A DNA stretch of 64,000 nt from Kineococcus rhizosphaerae (GTDB taxonomy: Bacteria > Actinomycetota > Actinomycetes > Actinomycetales > Kineococcaceae). Numbering within the stretch: the first letter of the stretch is position 1; every line of letters starts with the position of its first letter. Below are positions 41,380 through 49,968 of this stretch, piece after piece. The stretch is from positions 81,072-145,071 of the forward strand of contig NZ_PVZF01000015.1 of the NCBI RefSeq assembly GCF_003002055.1, given 5' to 3'. Position numbers and translations under genes: made by a program. The notes under the pieces were generated by a model. The model ran no database searches. It was not told the origin of the DNA and was given only the letters and a program-made list of their open reading frames with translations.

Positions 41380-42360
41380 GTGGCTCTCGATCCGGTCGCG
41401 TACAAGCCGTACGCCGACCCCGACGACTTCATCCGCGAGGTGACCGACCTCATCTGGGTCGACCGCGCGATCAGCTTCATCCGCGAGAACTACGAACCGG
41501 ACTCGATCGTGCACGGCCCCTACGGCACGGCGACGACCCGGGACGAGGTGATCGAGGGGACGCTGATGCGGATCGCGGCCACCCCCGACCGGACGGGCCA
41601 GGCCGAGGACGTCGTCTGGGAGGCTCGCGGGGACGACGCGTTCCTCAGCTCCCACCTCGTGCTCTCCGGCGACCTGCTGACCGGCCAGCACAGCCGGACC
41701 ATCGCCAACTGCCTGTACCGCCGCGGGCGCATGGTCGAGGAGTGGGTCGTGCGCGACACCCTCGCCGGTGCGCTCACCCTGGGCCTGGACCTGGACGCGG
41801 AAGCCCGCGCGCAGGCGTTTCGCGGGTACACGGGCTCGTGGACCCGCCCCGCCCCCGTCGACGTCATCGCGGCCGGCGACTCCGGTCCCCGCCCCGACGA
41901 GCACCGCTCCGAGGTCGAACGGGTCCTGGAGCTGATCGAGACGGTCTGGAACGGGCGCGACCTGCAGAAGGTGGAGACCTTCTTCGCCCGCGACCTCGTG
42001 CTCCTCACCGTGGGCAACCGCGTCGTGATCCGCCCCGAGGGCTACCGCCGCGCCCTGCTGCGGTTCCTGGAGTCCTTCCCCGCCGGGCGGTTCGAGGTCC
42101 GCGACGTGCAGACCAACTACGCCGTGCGCTACGGCGGGCTGCGCGTCGCCGTCACCTGGAAGTTCGTCGGCGACTACACGGGCGTGACCAGCTACGGGCC
42201 GCGGACGGGCAAGCCCGTCGACCTCCTCGGCATCTCCCAGTTCACCTTCCACCAGGGCTCGCTCGTTAAGGAGGTCCGCCTCTGGGACGACATCGCCTTG
42301 CGCGCCCAGATCGCCGGCGTCCGCGGTGACGTCGAACCGGGCCCGACCAACATCTACTGA
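41380..42360 (+). CDS. Tandem NTF2/SnoaL-like domain protein
   Basis: Protein of 326 residues with two NTF2-like alpha+beta cone domains. The first (about 12-155) has FIRENYEPDSIVHGPYGTATTRDEVIEG and the second (about 178-315) has LIETVWNGRDLQKVETFFARDLVLLTVG. Such domains act as dehydratases, isomerases or binding proteins for small ligands. The exact function is not recognisable. It is 21 bases before the bicupin gene and under LacI site 3, so it belongs to the catabolic regulon. GTG 41380 is taken as start; the upstream ribosome-binding site (gaaggga) is only fair. Confidence 0.72.
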   Translation: MALDPVAYKPYADPDDFIREVTDLIWVDRAISFIRENYEPDSIVHGPYGTATTRDEVIEGTLMRIAATPDRTGQAEDVVWEARGDDAFLSSHLVLSGDLLTGQHSRTIANCLYRRGRMVEEWVVRDTLAGALTLGLDLDAEARAQAFRGYTGSWTRPAPVDVIAAGDSGPRPDEHRSEVERVLELIETVWNGRDLQKVETFFARDLVLLTVGNRVVIRPEGYRRALLRFLESFPAGRFEVRDVQTNYAVRYGGLRVAVTWKFVGDYTGVTSYGPRTGKPVDLLGISQFTFHQGSLVKEVRLWDDIALRAQIAGVRGDVEPGPTNIY

Positions 42361-42381
42361 CAGCCCGCCGAGGAGACGACC

Positions 42382-43548
42382 ATGACCACCGACCACGCGC
42401 ACACCGAACTCACCGTGGACGCGGCGGAGATCGAACGCCGCACCGTCCGCCGCAGCGACTGGGTGGCCTGCAACGCCGCGTTCATCGACTGCCGCACCCC
42501 CGGGTCGGACCGCAAGGAGAACTACGCCTTCATCGGCGGCGGGGTGTCGCAGAACGCGAACCAGTTCATCAACCTCACCGAGCCGCACGGCTTCAACACC
42601 GGGGCGGCGGGGATGCCGAACGGCATCTCCAACAACCTGCACCTGCACTTCACGGCCGAGGTGTTCGTGAACCTCGGTGGCGAGTTCAGGCTCCGCTGGG
42701 GCGTCGACGGGAAGCAGGGCGAGTACGTCAGCACCGACGGCGACATCATCACCGTCCCGACGTGGATCTTCCGCGGTTTCACCAACGAGGGCCCCGACGA
42801 CGGCATCCTGTGGACCGTGCTGGGCCGCGACGTCACCGGCGGCATCATCTGGGGCCCCTCGGTGCTGAAGGAGGCCGAGTCCTACGGCCTGCACCTGACC
42901 GCGGACAACCGGCTCGTCGACACCGTCGCGGGTGACGAGCTGCCCGAGGACGTCGCGCTCATCAAGCCGATGAAGGCGAAGTACATCGACGAGCTCACGA
43001 CGTACTCCGTCGAGGAGATGCGCCGCCGCGTCGTCCAGTCCGGTGACCGGGTCTACAGCCGCAACGCGCTGCTGTGCGCGACGCTGCCCGGCGGGGCGGC
43101 CGAACTCGCCCTGGTCATCGGCTACGGCATGACCGAGGACCGCCGGCAGGTCCCCAACGTCACCGAACCGCACTCCTTCAACATGGCCTGGGTCCGCGCG
43201 GCCGCCGAGGAGGGGCTGCTGCGGCACCGGCACGACCGCACCCAGGCGCTGCTCGTGACGTCCGGCCGGTGGGCGATCACCCTGAACGGCGACCCGGCGA
43301 CCACGGTGGAACTCGGCCCGCGCGACTCGTTCTCCGTCCCGCCGGGGGCCTGGCGCGCGTTCCGCTGCGTCGAGGCGGGTCCCTCCGGCGCCGGCGAGCT
43401 GCTCGTCGTGAACTCCGGCGACGACCGCGTGTACCTGGACTGGGCCCCCGAGGTCGTCGACGCCGCCCGCGACACCGACCGGATGATCGACCCGAACGGC
43501 TACCTCGCCCCCGTCGGCGTCATGGTCACCGCCACCGAGGACGACTGA
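42382..43548 (+). CDS. Bicupin protein
   Basis: Protein of 388 residues with two cupin beta-barrels. Possible metal ligands are NNLHLHFTAEVFVNLGGEFRLRWG (about 74-97) in the first and LLRHRHDRTQALLVTSG in the second. It recalls gentisate-dioxygenase-like or sugar-isomerase bicupins, but I cannot assign a reaction. It follows the tandem NTF2 gene behind GAGGAG and shares its LacI operator, so it should process the same imported compound or an intermediate. A tandem repeat follows the stop codon. Confidence 0.75.
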   Translation: MTTDHAHTELTVDAAEIERRTVRRSDWVACNAAFIDCRTPGSDRKENYAFIGGGVSQNANQFINLTEPHGFNTGAAGMPNGISNNLHLHFTAEVFVNLGGEFRLRWGVDGKQGEYVSTDGDIITVPTWIFRGFTNEGPDDGILWTVLGRDVTGGIIWGPSVLKEAESYGLHLTADNRLVDTVAGDELPEDVALIKPMKAKYIDELTTYSVEEMRRRVVQSGDRVYSRNALLCATLPGGAAELALVIGYGMTEDRRQVPNVTEPHSFNMAWVRAAAEEGLLRHRHDRTQALLVTSGRWAITLNGDPATTVELGPRDSFSVPPGAWRAFRCVEAGPSGAGELLVVNSGDDRVYLDWAPEVVDAARDTDRMIDPNGYLAPVGVMVTATEDD

Positions 43549-43560
43549 CCCCCTCGCTCC

Positions 43561-43646
43561 TCGCCCCTTCCCGCGTCGCCCCTTCCCGCGTCGCCCTTCC
43601 CGCGTCGCCCTTCCCGCGTCGCCCTTCCCGCGTCGCCCTTCCCGCG
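43561..43646. repeat. Tandem repeat, six copies of a 14-15 bp unit
   Basis: Two copies of tcgccccttcccgcg (43561-43590) followed by four of tcgcccttcccgcg (43591-43646), head to tail without spacers. It lies between the stops of the convergent bicupin (43548) and lysR (43673) genes. There is no hairpin symmetry. The uniform 14-bp copies suggest recent expansion by replication slippage. Confidence 0.9.
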
Positions 43647-43672
43647 CATCGCACACGTCGGGCCCTCCCGCG

Positions 43673-44605
43673 TCAGTTCTCAGGGTCCGGAGTGTGCGGT
43701 GCGCGGTCGGGAGCGGGGGCCAGCAGGCGCTGGCGGGCCAGCCGCGCGAGCTCGCGCGTCGCCGGGGACACCACGGTCCCCTCCCGCTGCACCAGCGCGA
43801 CGACGTCGTGCAGGGGTTCGGCGAAACCCACCGTCCCCAGGTGCGCGGGGAACCCGGCGCTGCGCGCGACGGCCCGGCTGACGAAGGTGTCGCCGACGCC
43901 CCGCGCGACGAGCCCGAGCGCCGCCTCGACGTGCTCGACCTCGATGAGGGGTTCCAGCCGCACCCCGGCCAGCCGCGCGCGCTCGGCCACCTGCCGCCGC
44001 GTCGGGTCGCGCCAGCCGTAGTGCGCGTCGTAGAGGACGAGCGGCGCCGCGGCGAGGTCGGCGATCGTCACGGGCCGCGCCAGGCGTTCCGGGCGGGCGC
44101 TGACGTAGAGCACCTCGTCGCGCAGGACGGGCGTCACCGCCAGCCCCGCGTCGTCCACGGGCAGCACGACGAGCCCCGCCTCCAGCTCCCCCGCCGCCAC
44201 GGCCGCGGCGACCTCCACGGAGTTCAGCCCCACCAGCCGCACGCGGACCCCCGGGTGCCGGGCGTGGAAGTCCTCCACGAGACCGGACAGCAGGTAGTAG
44301 TCCGCGTTGCGCAGCACCCCGAACGTCGCGACCCCGCTGCCCAGGCTGCGCAGCGACCGCACGGCGTCCGCGCCCGCGTCGGCCGCCGTCACCGACTGCT
44401 CGGCGAAGGGCAGGAGCTGCTCACCCGCGCTCGTCGGTACGAGCCGGCGCGGGCCCCGGGTGAACAGCGCGATGCCGTGCTCCTCCTCGAGCCGGCGCAC
44501 GAGTTCGGACGCCGACGCCGAGGCGATGCCCAGGTCCGTCGCCGCGGCGGCGAACGACCCGGTGCGCGCCGCGGCCAGGAACGCCCGCAACTGGTTCAGC
44601 GTCAC
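43673..44605 (-). CDS. LysR family regulator of HisD-like/nitrilase operon
   Basis: Regulator of 310 residues. The N-terminal helix-turn-helix is FLAAARTGSFAAAATDLG followed by SASASELVRRLEEEHGIALF. A LysR ligand domain follows (FGVLRNADYYLLSGLVEDF, VRLVGLNSVEVAAAVAAGELEAGLVVLPV). The GTG start (44605) is divergent from the HisD-like copy 2 gene across 79 bases containing an inverted repeat. It probably activates that operon. Confidence 0.86.
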   Translation of the reverse strand: MTLNQLRAFLAAARTGSFAAAATDLGIASASASELVRRLEEEHGIALFTRGPRRLVPTSAGEQLLPFAEQSVTAADAGADAVRSLRSLGSGVATFGVLRNADYYLLSGLVEDFHARHPGVRVRLVGLNSVEVAAAVAAGELEAGLVVLPVDDAGLAVTPVLRDEVLYVSARPERLARPVTIADLAAAPLVLYDAHYGWRDPTRRQVAERARLAGVRLEPLIEVEHVEAALGLVARGVGDTFVSRAVARSAGFPAHLGTVGFAEPLHDVVALVQREGTVVSPATRELARLARQRLLAPAPDRAPHTPDPEN

Positions 44606-44634
44606 GAGCCACAGGGTAGTCCTGCCGGAACCAG

Positions 44635-44673
44635 AGGAAACCTGGTCCTTGTCCTGGGTCTCGGGGGTTTCCT
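44635..44673. promoter_or_regulatory. Inverted repeat in lysR/hisD-like spacer
   Basis: aggaaacc (44635-44642) and ggtttcct (44666-44673) form an 8-bp inverted repeat with a 23-base spacer, between the divergent starts at 44605 and 44685. It is a candidate LysR binding region. Confidence 0.45.
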
Positions 44674-44684
44674 AGCCTGGGGTC

Positions 44685-46001
44685 ATGCAGTTCACCCCCG
44701 CCCTCCTGACCACCCTCGCGGGCCGGTTCGCACCGGTGAAGACGCCGGCCGTCAGCACCCCGCCCGCCCAGCGCGACCCCGCCGTCGCCGCGCGGGTCTC
44801 CGGGATGCTCACCGACATCGAGAAGGGTGGCCTCGACGCCGTCCTGCGCTACGCCGCCGAACTCGACGGGCACGACGGCCGGCCCGTCGAACTCGACGCC
44901 GAGACCGTCGCCCGCAGCGGGGACCGCCTGCCCGCGGACCTGCGTGCGGCCATCGAACTCGGAGGGGAACGCACCCGCGCCTTCGCCGCCGCCCAGCGCG
45001 AGCACCTCGTCGACTTCTCCACCGAACTGACCCCCGGGCTCGTCGTCGGCCAGAAGTACGTGCCCGTCGGCCGGGTCGGGGCCTACCTGCCGGCGGGCCG
45101 GTTCCCGCTGACCGCGAGCGCCTTCATGACGGTCGGCGTCGCCAAGGTCGCCGGGGTCCCCTCGGTGGTGGCGTGCACGCCCCCGCAGCCGCACGGCGGC
45201 GCGAACGACGCGGTCCTGTACGCCGCCGCCGTGTCCGGGGTGGACCGCGTGTTCGTCCTCGGCGGGGTGCAGGCGCTGGCGGCCATGGCGTTCGGGCTCG
45301 TCGGCGACGGCCCGGTCGACATGCTCGTCGGGGCGGGCAACGCGTTCGTCGCCGAGGCCAAGCGGCAGTTGTTCGGGACCGTCGCGATCGACCTGCTCGC
45401 CGGTCCCTCGGAGGTCGCGGTGATCGCCGACGAGACGGCCGACCCGGTGCTCGTGGCGGCCGACCTGCTCGGTCAGGCCGAGCACGGCCCCAACTCCCCC
45501 GCCGCTCTCGTGACGACGTCGCGCGAACTCGCCGAGGCGGTCGTCGCCGAGGTCGACCGCCAGCTGGAGACGCTCGCGACGCGCGACATCGCGGGCGCCG
45601 CCTGGCGCGACCACGGCAGCGTCACCTGGGCCGCCGACTGCGAGACGGCCGCGACGCTGATGGACGACCTCGCCCCCGAGCACCTCGAGGTCCTCACCGC
45701 CGACGACGACTGGTACCACGACCGGCTGAAGAACTACGGGTCGCTGTTCATCGGCCCGTGGTCCACGGTGGCGTACTCGGACAAGGGGATGGCGGGGACG
45801 AACCACACCCTGCCGACCGCGGGCGGCGCGAAGCACAGCGCCGGGCTGTCGGTCTCGCGCTACCTCAAACCCCTGACGTACCAGCGGATCGCGCGCGAGG
45901 CGACGCCCGACCTCGCCACGGCGGTCCAGGTCATCTCCGACTCCGAGGGGATGGCCGCGCACAGCGCCACCGCCACCCTGCGCACGGCCCGCTGGCGGTG
46001 A
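44685..46001 (+). CDS. Histidinol-dehydrogenase-like alcohol dehydrogenase, copy 2
   Basis: Protein of 438 residues, same fold and length as copy 1 but clearly diverged. Zinc and catalytic residues remain: LGQAEHGPNSPA (Gln, His), LAPEHLEVLT (Glu-His), YSDKGMAGTNHTLPT (Asp) and EGMAAHSATATLR (His). No histidine-biosynthesis gene adjoins it. Its stop overlaps the start of a nitrilase-family gene and a LysR regulator is divergent. It is probably a catabolic NAD-dependent dehydrogenase of an amino alcohol or polyol. A true HisD role cannot be wholly excluded, since PEHLE is also the biosynthetic motif. Confidence 0.8.
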   Translation: MQFTPALLTTLAGRFAPVKTPAVSTPPAQRDPAVAARVSGMLTDIEKGGLDAVLRYAAELDGHDGRPVELDAETVARSGDRLPADLRAAIELGGERTRAFAAAQREHLVDFSTELTPGLVVGQKYVPVGRVGAYLPAGRFPLTASAFMTVGVAKVAGVPSVVACTPPQPHGGANDAVLYAAAVSGVDRVFVLGGVQALAAMAFGLVGDGPVDMLVGAGNAFVAEAKRQLFGTVAIDLLAGPSEVAVIADETADPVLVAADLLGQAEHGPNSPAALVTTSRELAEAVVAEVDRQLETLATRDIAGAAWRDHGSVTWAADCETAATLMDDLAPEHLEVLTADDDWYHDRLKNYGSLFIGPWSTVAYSDKGMAGTNHTLPTAGGAKHSAGLSVSRYLKPLTYQRIAREATPDLATAVQVISDSEGMAAHSATATLRTARWR

Positions 46002-46810
46002 GCTCCCCGGCGAACCCCACGACCCGCGTCGCCTGCCACACGTCGGCCCCCCGGATCGGCGACCTCGCCGGGAACTGCGACCGGTCGGTCGACGCGGTGC
46101 GGGCGGCCGTCGCGGCCGGGGCCGACCTGGTGGTGCTGCCCGAACTCGTCACCTCCGGGTACGTGTTCGCCTCCGTCGAGGAGGCGGCGGGGGTCGCGAT
46201 CGGCCCGGACCACGACGTCTTCACCCGGTGGGCCCGGGCCGCGGGGGACGCCGTCGTCGTCGGGGGTTTCTGCGAGCGGGGCTGCGGCGGGACGCTGTTC
46301 AACAGCGCCGCCGTCGTGGACCGCACGGGGGTCCTCGCGGTGTACCGCAAGCTGCACCTGTGGGACGAGGAGAAGCGGTTCTTCGCCGCGGGCGACGAGC
46401 TGCCGCCGGTGCTGGACGTCCGGTTCGGCCGGCTCGCTCCCCTGATCTGCTACGACCTGGAGTTCCCCGAGCTCACCCGGCACCTCGCCCTCGCCGGTGC
46501 GGAGGTCCTGGCCGTGCCGACGAACTGGCCCCTGGGGCCGCGGCCGGACGGCGAGCGCCCCCCGGAGGTCGTCATCGCCATGGCCGCGGCCCGCGTGAAC
46601 CGGGTCGTCGTGGTGTGCTGCGACCGCACGGGGACCGAACGCGGTCAGCGCTGGACGGCGGGCACGACGGTCGTCGGCGCCGACGGCTGGCCGGTGGCCG
46701 TGCAGGACGAGGGACTCCTCGTGACCGACGTCGACCTGGCCCCGACCCGTGACAAGCGTCTGACCGAACGCGCCCACCTCTTCGAGGACCGGCGCACCGA
46801 CCTGTACTGA
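45998..46810 (+). CDS. Nitrilase-superfamily carbon-nitrogen hydrolase
   Basis: Amidase of 270 residues with the full Glu-Lys-Glu-Cys set: Glu in VLPELVTSGYVF, Lys in YRKLHLWDEE and Cys in PLICYDLEFPE. It hydrolyses a carboxamide or carbamoyl group in the cytoplasm, releasing ammonia. The GTG start overlaps the HisD-like stop (GTGA, 45998-46001). Coupling to a dehydrogenase suggests oxidation followed by amide hydrolysis of one nitrogen-containing substrate. True nitrile hydrolysis is less likely, judging by the short omega-amidase-like form. Confidence 0.86.
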   Translation: MSSPANPTTRVACHTSAPRIGDLAGNCDRSVDAVRAAVAAGADLVVLPELVTSGYVFASVEEAAGVAIGPDHDVFTRWARAAGDAVVVGGFCERGCGGTLFNSAAVVDRTGVLAVYRKLHLWDEEKRFFAAGDELPPVLDVRFGRLAPLICYDLEFPELTRHLALAGAEVLAVPTNWPLGPRPDGERPPEVVIAMAAARVNRVVVVCCDRTGTERGQRWTAGTTVVGADGWPVAVQDEGLLVTDVDLAPTRDKRLTERAHLFEDRRTDLY

Positions 46811-46827
46811 GCCGGGGTCCACGGCCG

Positions 46828-48264
46828 TCAGGGGGCCAGGGTCCCCCGGGGGTCGTGGCGGTGGCGGACCGTGGCGAGCCGGGCCCGGTCCGCCGCCGAC
46901 CACAAGGCGCTGTGGTCGCCGCCGCCGGCGAGGTTCAGCGGGCCCGCGGTGGCCCAGGGCTGCACGGTGGTGGTCAGCGCGTGCAGCTGCTGCGGGACCC
47001 GTTCCGCGCCGGGCCCGGCGAGCACGCCGAGGCCCAGGAGCGAGAACTGCGCGCCCCGGCCGGTGACGGCGTTCGGGACCCTCGGCTGCCGGGCGAGGGC
47101 GCCGCCGAGCAGGCGCAGCTCGACCATGGCCAGGGTGCTGCCGCTCGCCGCGTCGGCGCGGGCCAGGACCGCGTCGAGGGTGCCCGCGCACAGTTCCCGC
47201 AGCCCCGTCCCGCTCTGCGCCACCGGCATGGGCCGGGTGGGGTCGGCGTGCACGCTGTCGATGGCGGTGAACGGCATCTCCCCGATCGTGTCGATCAGGA
47301 CGGGCGCGGCGGCCCGCACCGGCTGCAGGAGCCGGTCGGCCTCGGCCGCGGTCCCCGTCGAGGTGAACCGGACGTGGACGACGAACTGCCCGCGCAGGGG
47401 TTCGGGCAGGGCCGGGTCCGGCGGCAGCCGCAGCAGTGCCACCGACGTGCTGACGTGCTCGGGCAGGGTCGGCGCCCAGGTGCGCCAGGCGTGCAGGACC
47501 TCCTTCGCGCTGGTGCCGGGGTGGAAGATCCCGCCGCCGTGCAGGCGGGTGACGGGCACGAGGTCGACGGTCATCGAGGTGACGACGGCGAGCCCGTCGC
47601 GGCCGCCGCGCAACGCCCAGAACAGGTCGTGGTGGTGCAGGACGTCGACGTGGCGGCGGTGGCCGTCGGCGGTGACGACGTCGAGGGAGCGGACGTGGTC
47701 GGCGGCGTACCCGTACCGGCGGCCGAGGGAACCGTGGCCGCCGCCGAGGGTGTACCCGACGGCCCCGACCTGCGACGACGACCCGCACAGCGGGGCGAGG
47801 CCGTGCTCGGCGGCGGCGTCGACCACGGCCTTCCAGCGCACGCCCGCCCCGACGGTGGCCGTGCGGTGCCGCGGGTCGATCCGCAGGCCGGTGAGCCGCT
47901 TCGTCGTCACGAGGACGGTGCCGGCGAGGTCGGAGGACAGGCCGTGGCCGGTGGCCTGGACCCGCGCCTTCGCACCGGTGGCCCGGGCGTACCGGACGGC
48001 GGCGGCCACGTCGTCGGCGGTCGTGGCGCCCACGACGAGCGACGGGCGCGGCTGGAAGGCCGCGTTGAACCCGGCGACCTCCTCGGCGAACCCGGCGTCG
48101 CCGGGGCGGAACACCGGGCCGCGGACTCCGCGCAGGGTCTCGGCGTGCCGGTCTGCGCTGGCGCTGAGGGTGCTGGTGGTGGTCACGGGGGTGCTCCTGA
48201 GGGAGGTGAGGAGGGGGAGGGCGGCGAGGGAGCGCAGCACCTGGCCGCGCGTGGGGCGGGACAT
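46828..48264 (-). CDS. FAD-linked oxidase (FAD_binding_4/BBE-like)
   Basis: Protein of 478 residues. The FAD-binding part has RVQATGHGLSSDLAG, whose His could attach FAD covalently, and VGAVGYTLGGGHGSLGRRYG. The second, cysteinyl attachment of berberine-bridge enzymes seems absent. The C-terminus (NLAGGGDHSALW, YF-like end region RHRHDPRGTLAP) resembles BBE family ends. The N-terminus (RGQVLRSLAALPLLTSLRS) is hydrophobic with arginines and may be an export signal. It would oxidise a sugar, alcohol or amine with oxygen. ATG 48264 shares one base with the ridA stop (TGATG), so the two are coupled. Confidence 0.82.
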   Translation of the reverse strand: MSRPTRGQVLRSLAALPLLTSLRSTPVTTTSTLSASADRHAETLRGVRGPVFRPGDAGFAEEVAGFNAAFQPRPSLVVGATTADDVAAAVRYARATGAKARVQATGHGLSSDLAGTVLVTTKRLTGLRIDPRHRTATVGAGVRWKAVVDAAAEHGLAPLCGSSSQVGAVGYTLGGGHGSLGRRYGYAADHVRSLDVVTADGHRRHVDVLHHHDLFWALRGGRDGLAVVTSMTVDLVPVTRLHGGGIFHPGTSAKEVLHAWRTWAPTLPEHVSTSVALLRLPPDPALPEPLRGQFVVHVRFTSTGTAAEADRLLQPVRAAAPVLIDTIGEMPFTAIDSVHADPTRPMPVAQSGTGLRELCAGTLDAVLARADAASGSTLAMVELRLLGGALARQPRVPNAVTGRGAQFSLLGLGVLAGPGAERVPQQLHALTTTVQPWATAGPLNLAGGGDHSALWSAADRARLATVRHRHDPRGTLAP

Positions 48265-48671
48265 CAGCGGCCCGCCGTGGCGGTGATCTCGACGAGCATC
48301 CCGGGCACGGCGAGGCGGGCGACGCCGACGAGCGTGGCGGGCGGGGTGGCCGGGGCGAACCGCTCGGCGATGAGGCCGTACCCGGCCAGGACGGCGTCGA
48401 CGTCGGTGGCGTGGACGGTCAGCTGCAGGACGTCGCCGAGGTCCATCCCGGCGCGGTGCAGCAGGTCCTCGACGTTCTCGACGGCCAGGGCGATCTGGGC
48501 GGTGACGTCGCCCTCGTGGACGAGGCGGCCGTCGCGGTCGACGGACCCCTGGCCGGCGCAGGTCAGCAGCCGGGTCGGGGCGGGGCGCAGCTGGGCCTGG
48601 TCGAACCCCAGGGCGAGGTTCCAGCTGCTCGGGTTGATGCGGGTGGTCCCGCTGGTCTCGGTGGTGGGCAT
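48264..48671 (-). CDS. RidA family enamine/imine deaminase
   Basis: Protein of 135 residues of the YjgF/YER057c/UK114 family. The C-terminal signature VARLAVPGMLVEITATA includes the Arg that binds the substrate carboxylate in RidA. These trimers hydrolyse reactive imines or enamines to ketones and ammonia. Pairing with an FAD oxidase suggests that the oxidase makes an imine from an amine and this protein releases the ketone. It diverges from a LuxR regulator gene across 113 bases with two dyads. Confidence 0.85.
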   Translation of the reverse strand: MPTTETSGTTRINPSSWNLALGFDQAQLRPAPTRLLTCAGQGSVDRDGRLVHEGDVTAQIALAVENVEDLLHRAGMDLGDVLQLTVHATDVDAVLAGYGLIAERFAPATPPATLVGVARLAVPGMLVEITATAGR

Positions 48672-48732
48672 GCCGAGAACGGTGCCGCCAGCCCCGGGGG
48701 GCGGAACATCCCAGCGTCCTGGTGAACCGCGA

Positions 48733-48748
48733 CCCCAGAACTCTGGGG
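48733..48748. promoter_or_regulatory. Candidate LuxR-regulator operator dyad
   Basis: ccccaga (48733-48739) and tctgggg (48742-48748) around AC. A smaller dyad, ccag-cgtc-ctgg, lies at 48711-48722. Both are in the divergent spacer of ridA (start 48671) and luxR (start 48785). Confidence 0.4.
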
Positions 48749-48784
48749 TTCCCCCGGGTCGGCCACCGGGCGCAGACTCGGGTC

Positions 48785-49918
48785 GTGGCCTCGCCGACGG
48801 AACGCACGCGCGCGCAGCTCGACGCCCTGAGCACGACGGGGCTGGACACGCCCACGTTCGTGGCCGCCACCCTGGAGGTCCTGCACCGGGCCGTCCCGTT
48901 CGCGGCGGCCTGCTTCGCGACCACCGACCCCGCGACCCGACTGGTGACCAGCGCCCTGAAGTCGGGGACGATGACGACGGTCACGCCCGAGCAGGACGAG
49001 CTGTGGGCGTTCCACGAGTACGTCGTCGAGGACGTCTACGACTACCGCGACCTGCTGGACCGTCCCGGCGGGGTCACGACGACCCACCGGGAGACCGCCG
49101 GTGACCCGCTGCGCTGCAGCCGGTACGAGAACTTCCTCCACCCGCTGTGGGGCGTCACGGACGAACTGCGGACGGCCGTGACGGCCGACGGGTCGATGTG
49201 GGCGTTCCTGGCGCTGTTCCGCGACACCGGCGACCGCGCCGCGACCTTCAACGCCGCCGAGATGGAGTTCGTCAGCACGGTGTCGACCCCGCTGGCGCGC
49301 GGGGTGCGGGCCGGCCTCGTGACGTCGCTGGCGGGGGCGGCCCCGGTGGAGGAGGCCGGCCCGGGGGTGATCGTCGTCGACGACCGCGGGGACGTGCTGT
49401 CCGCGAACCCGGCCGCGGCCCGGCGCGTCGCCGAGCTCGGCGGCCCGGAGCTCGGTCGCGGTGCCCTGCCGATGCCGGTGCAGTCGGTCGTCAAGGCCGC
49501 GCGGCGGTTCGCGCAGGGGCGGCAGGACTGGGCGCCCCGCGTCCGCATGCGCACGACCGACGGCCGGTGGGTCGTGGTGAGCGCCTCCCCCATGACCTCG
49601 TTCGGCCCGTCCGCCGTCCCCACGTTCGCGGTGACGATCGAGGACGCGGGCCGGTCCGACGTGCTGCCCCTGCTCGTGGAGGCGTTCGGGCTGACCGCGC
49701 GCGAGCAGGACGTGGTGCGGCTGGTGCTGCGCGGGGTGTCGACGGCCGAGATCGCCACGACCCTGCACCTGTCCGCCTACACCGTCCAGGACCACCTGAA
49801 GGTGGTGTTCGACAAGGTCGGCGTCCGCAGCCGCCGCGAGCTGACCGCGCGGGTCTTCGTCGAGGAGTACGCCCCGAAGCTGGGCCGGGCGGTCGGCCCC
49901 TCGGGCTCCTTCGCCTGA
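48785..49918 (+). CDS. LuxR-type regulator with GAF/PAS-like sensory region
   Basis: Protein of 377 residues. The C-terminal 65 residues are a LuxR helix-turn-helix (FGLTAREQDVVRLVLRGVSTAEIATTLHLS, then YTVQDHLKVVFDKVGVRSRRELTARVF). The first 200 form a GAF-like sensor and about 205-300 a PAS-like segment (VIVVDDRGDVLSANPAAARRVA). There is no AHL-binding signature. GTG 48785 is preferred; the frame is open for 21 more codons without a ribosome-binding site. Divergence from the oxidase/RidA operon suggests it controls that operon in response to a small ligand. Confidence 0.82.
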   Translation: MASPTERTRAQLDALSTTGLDTPTFVAATLEVLHRAVPFAAACFATTDPATRLVTSALKSGTMTTVTPEQDELWAFHEYVVEDVYDYRDLLDRPGGVTTTHRETAGDPLRCSRYENFLHPLWGVTDELRTAVTADGSMWAFLALFRDTGDRAATFNAAEMEFVSTVSTPLARGVRAGLVTSLAGAAPVEEAGPGVIVVDDRGDVLSANPAAARRVAELGGPELGRGALPMPVQSVVKAARRFAQGRQDWAPRVRMRTTDGRWVVVSASPMTSFGPSAVPTFAVTIEDAGRSDVLPLLVEAFGLTAREQDVVRLVLRGVSTAEIATTLHLSAYTVQDHLKVVFDKVGVRSRRELTARVFVEEYAPKLGRAVGPSGSFA

Positions 49919-49968
49919 CGCCCCTCCGCCCCGCCCCGCCCCGCCCCGGCTCACCCGGGACCCCCACC

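Noticed and set aside
43561..43646. CRISPR array
   Set aside because: The units are 14-15 bp, contiguous and without unique spacers, and no cas genes are present.
44685..46001. Biosynthetic hisD
   Set aside because: The fold and residues fit, but there is no his operon, the LysR/nitrilase context is catabolic and a same-length paralogue lies nearby. It is kept as HisD-like only.
49921..49958. Run of ccgcc units as a regulatory element
   Set aside because: Low-complexity GC-rich sequence after a stop codon, without symmetry or neighbours to suggest function.
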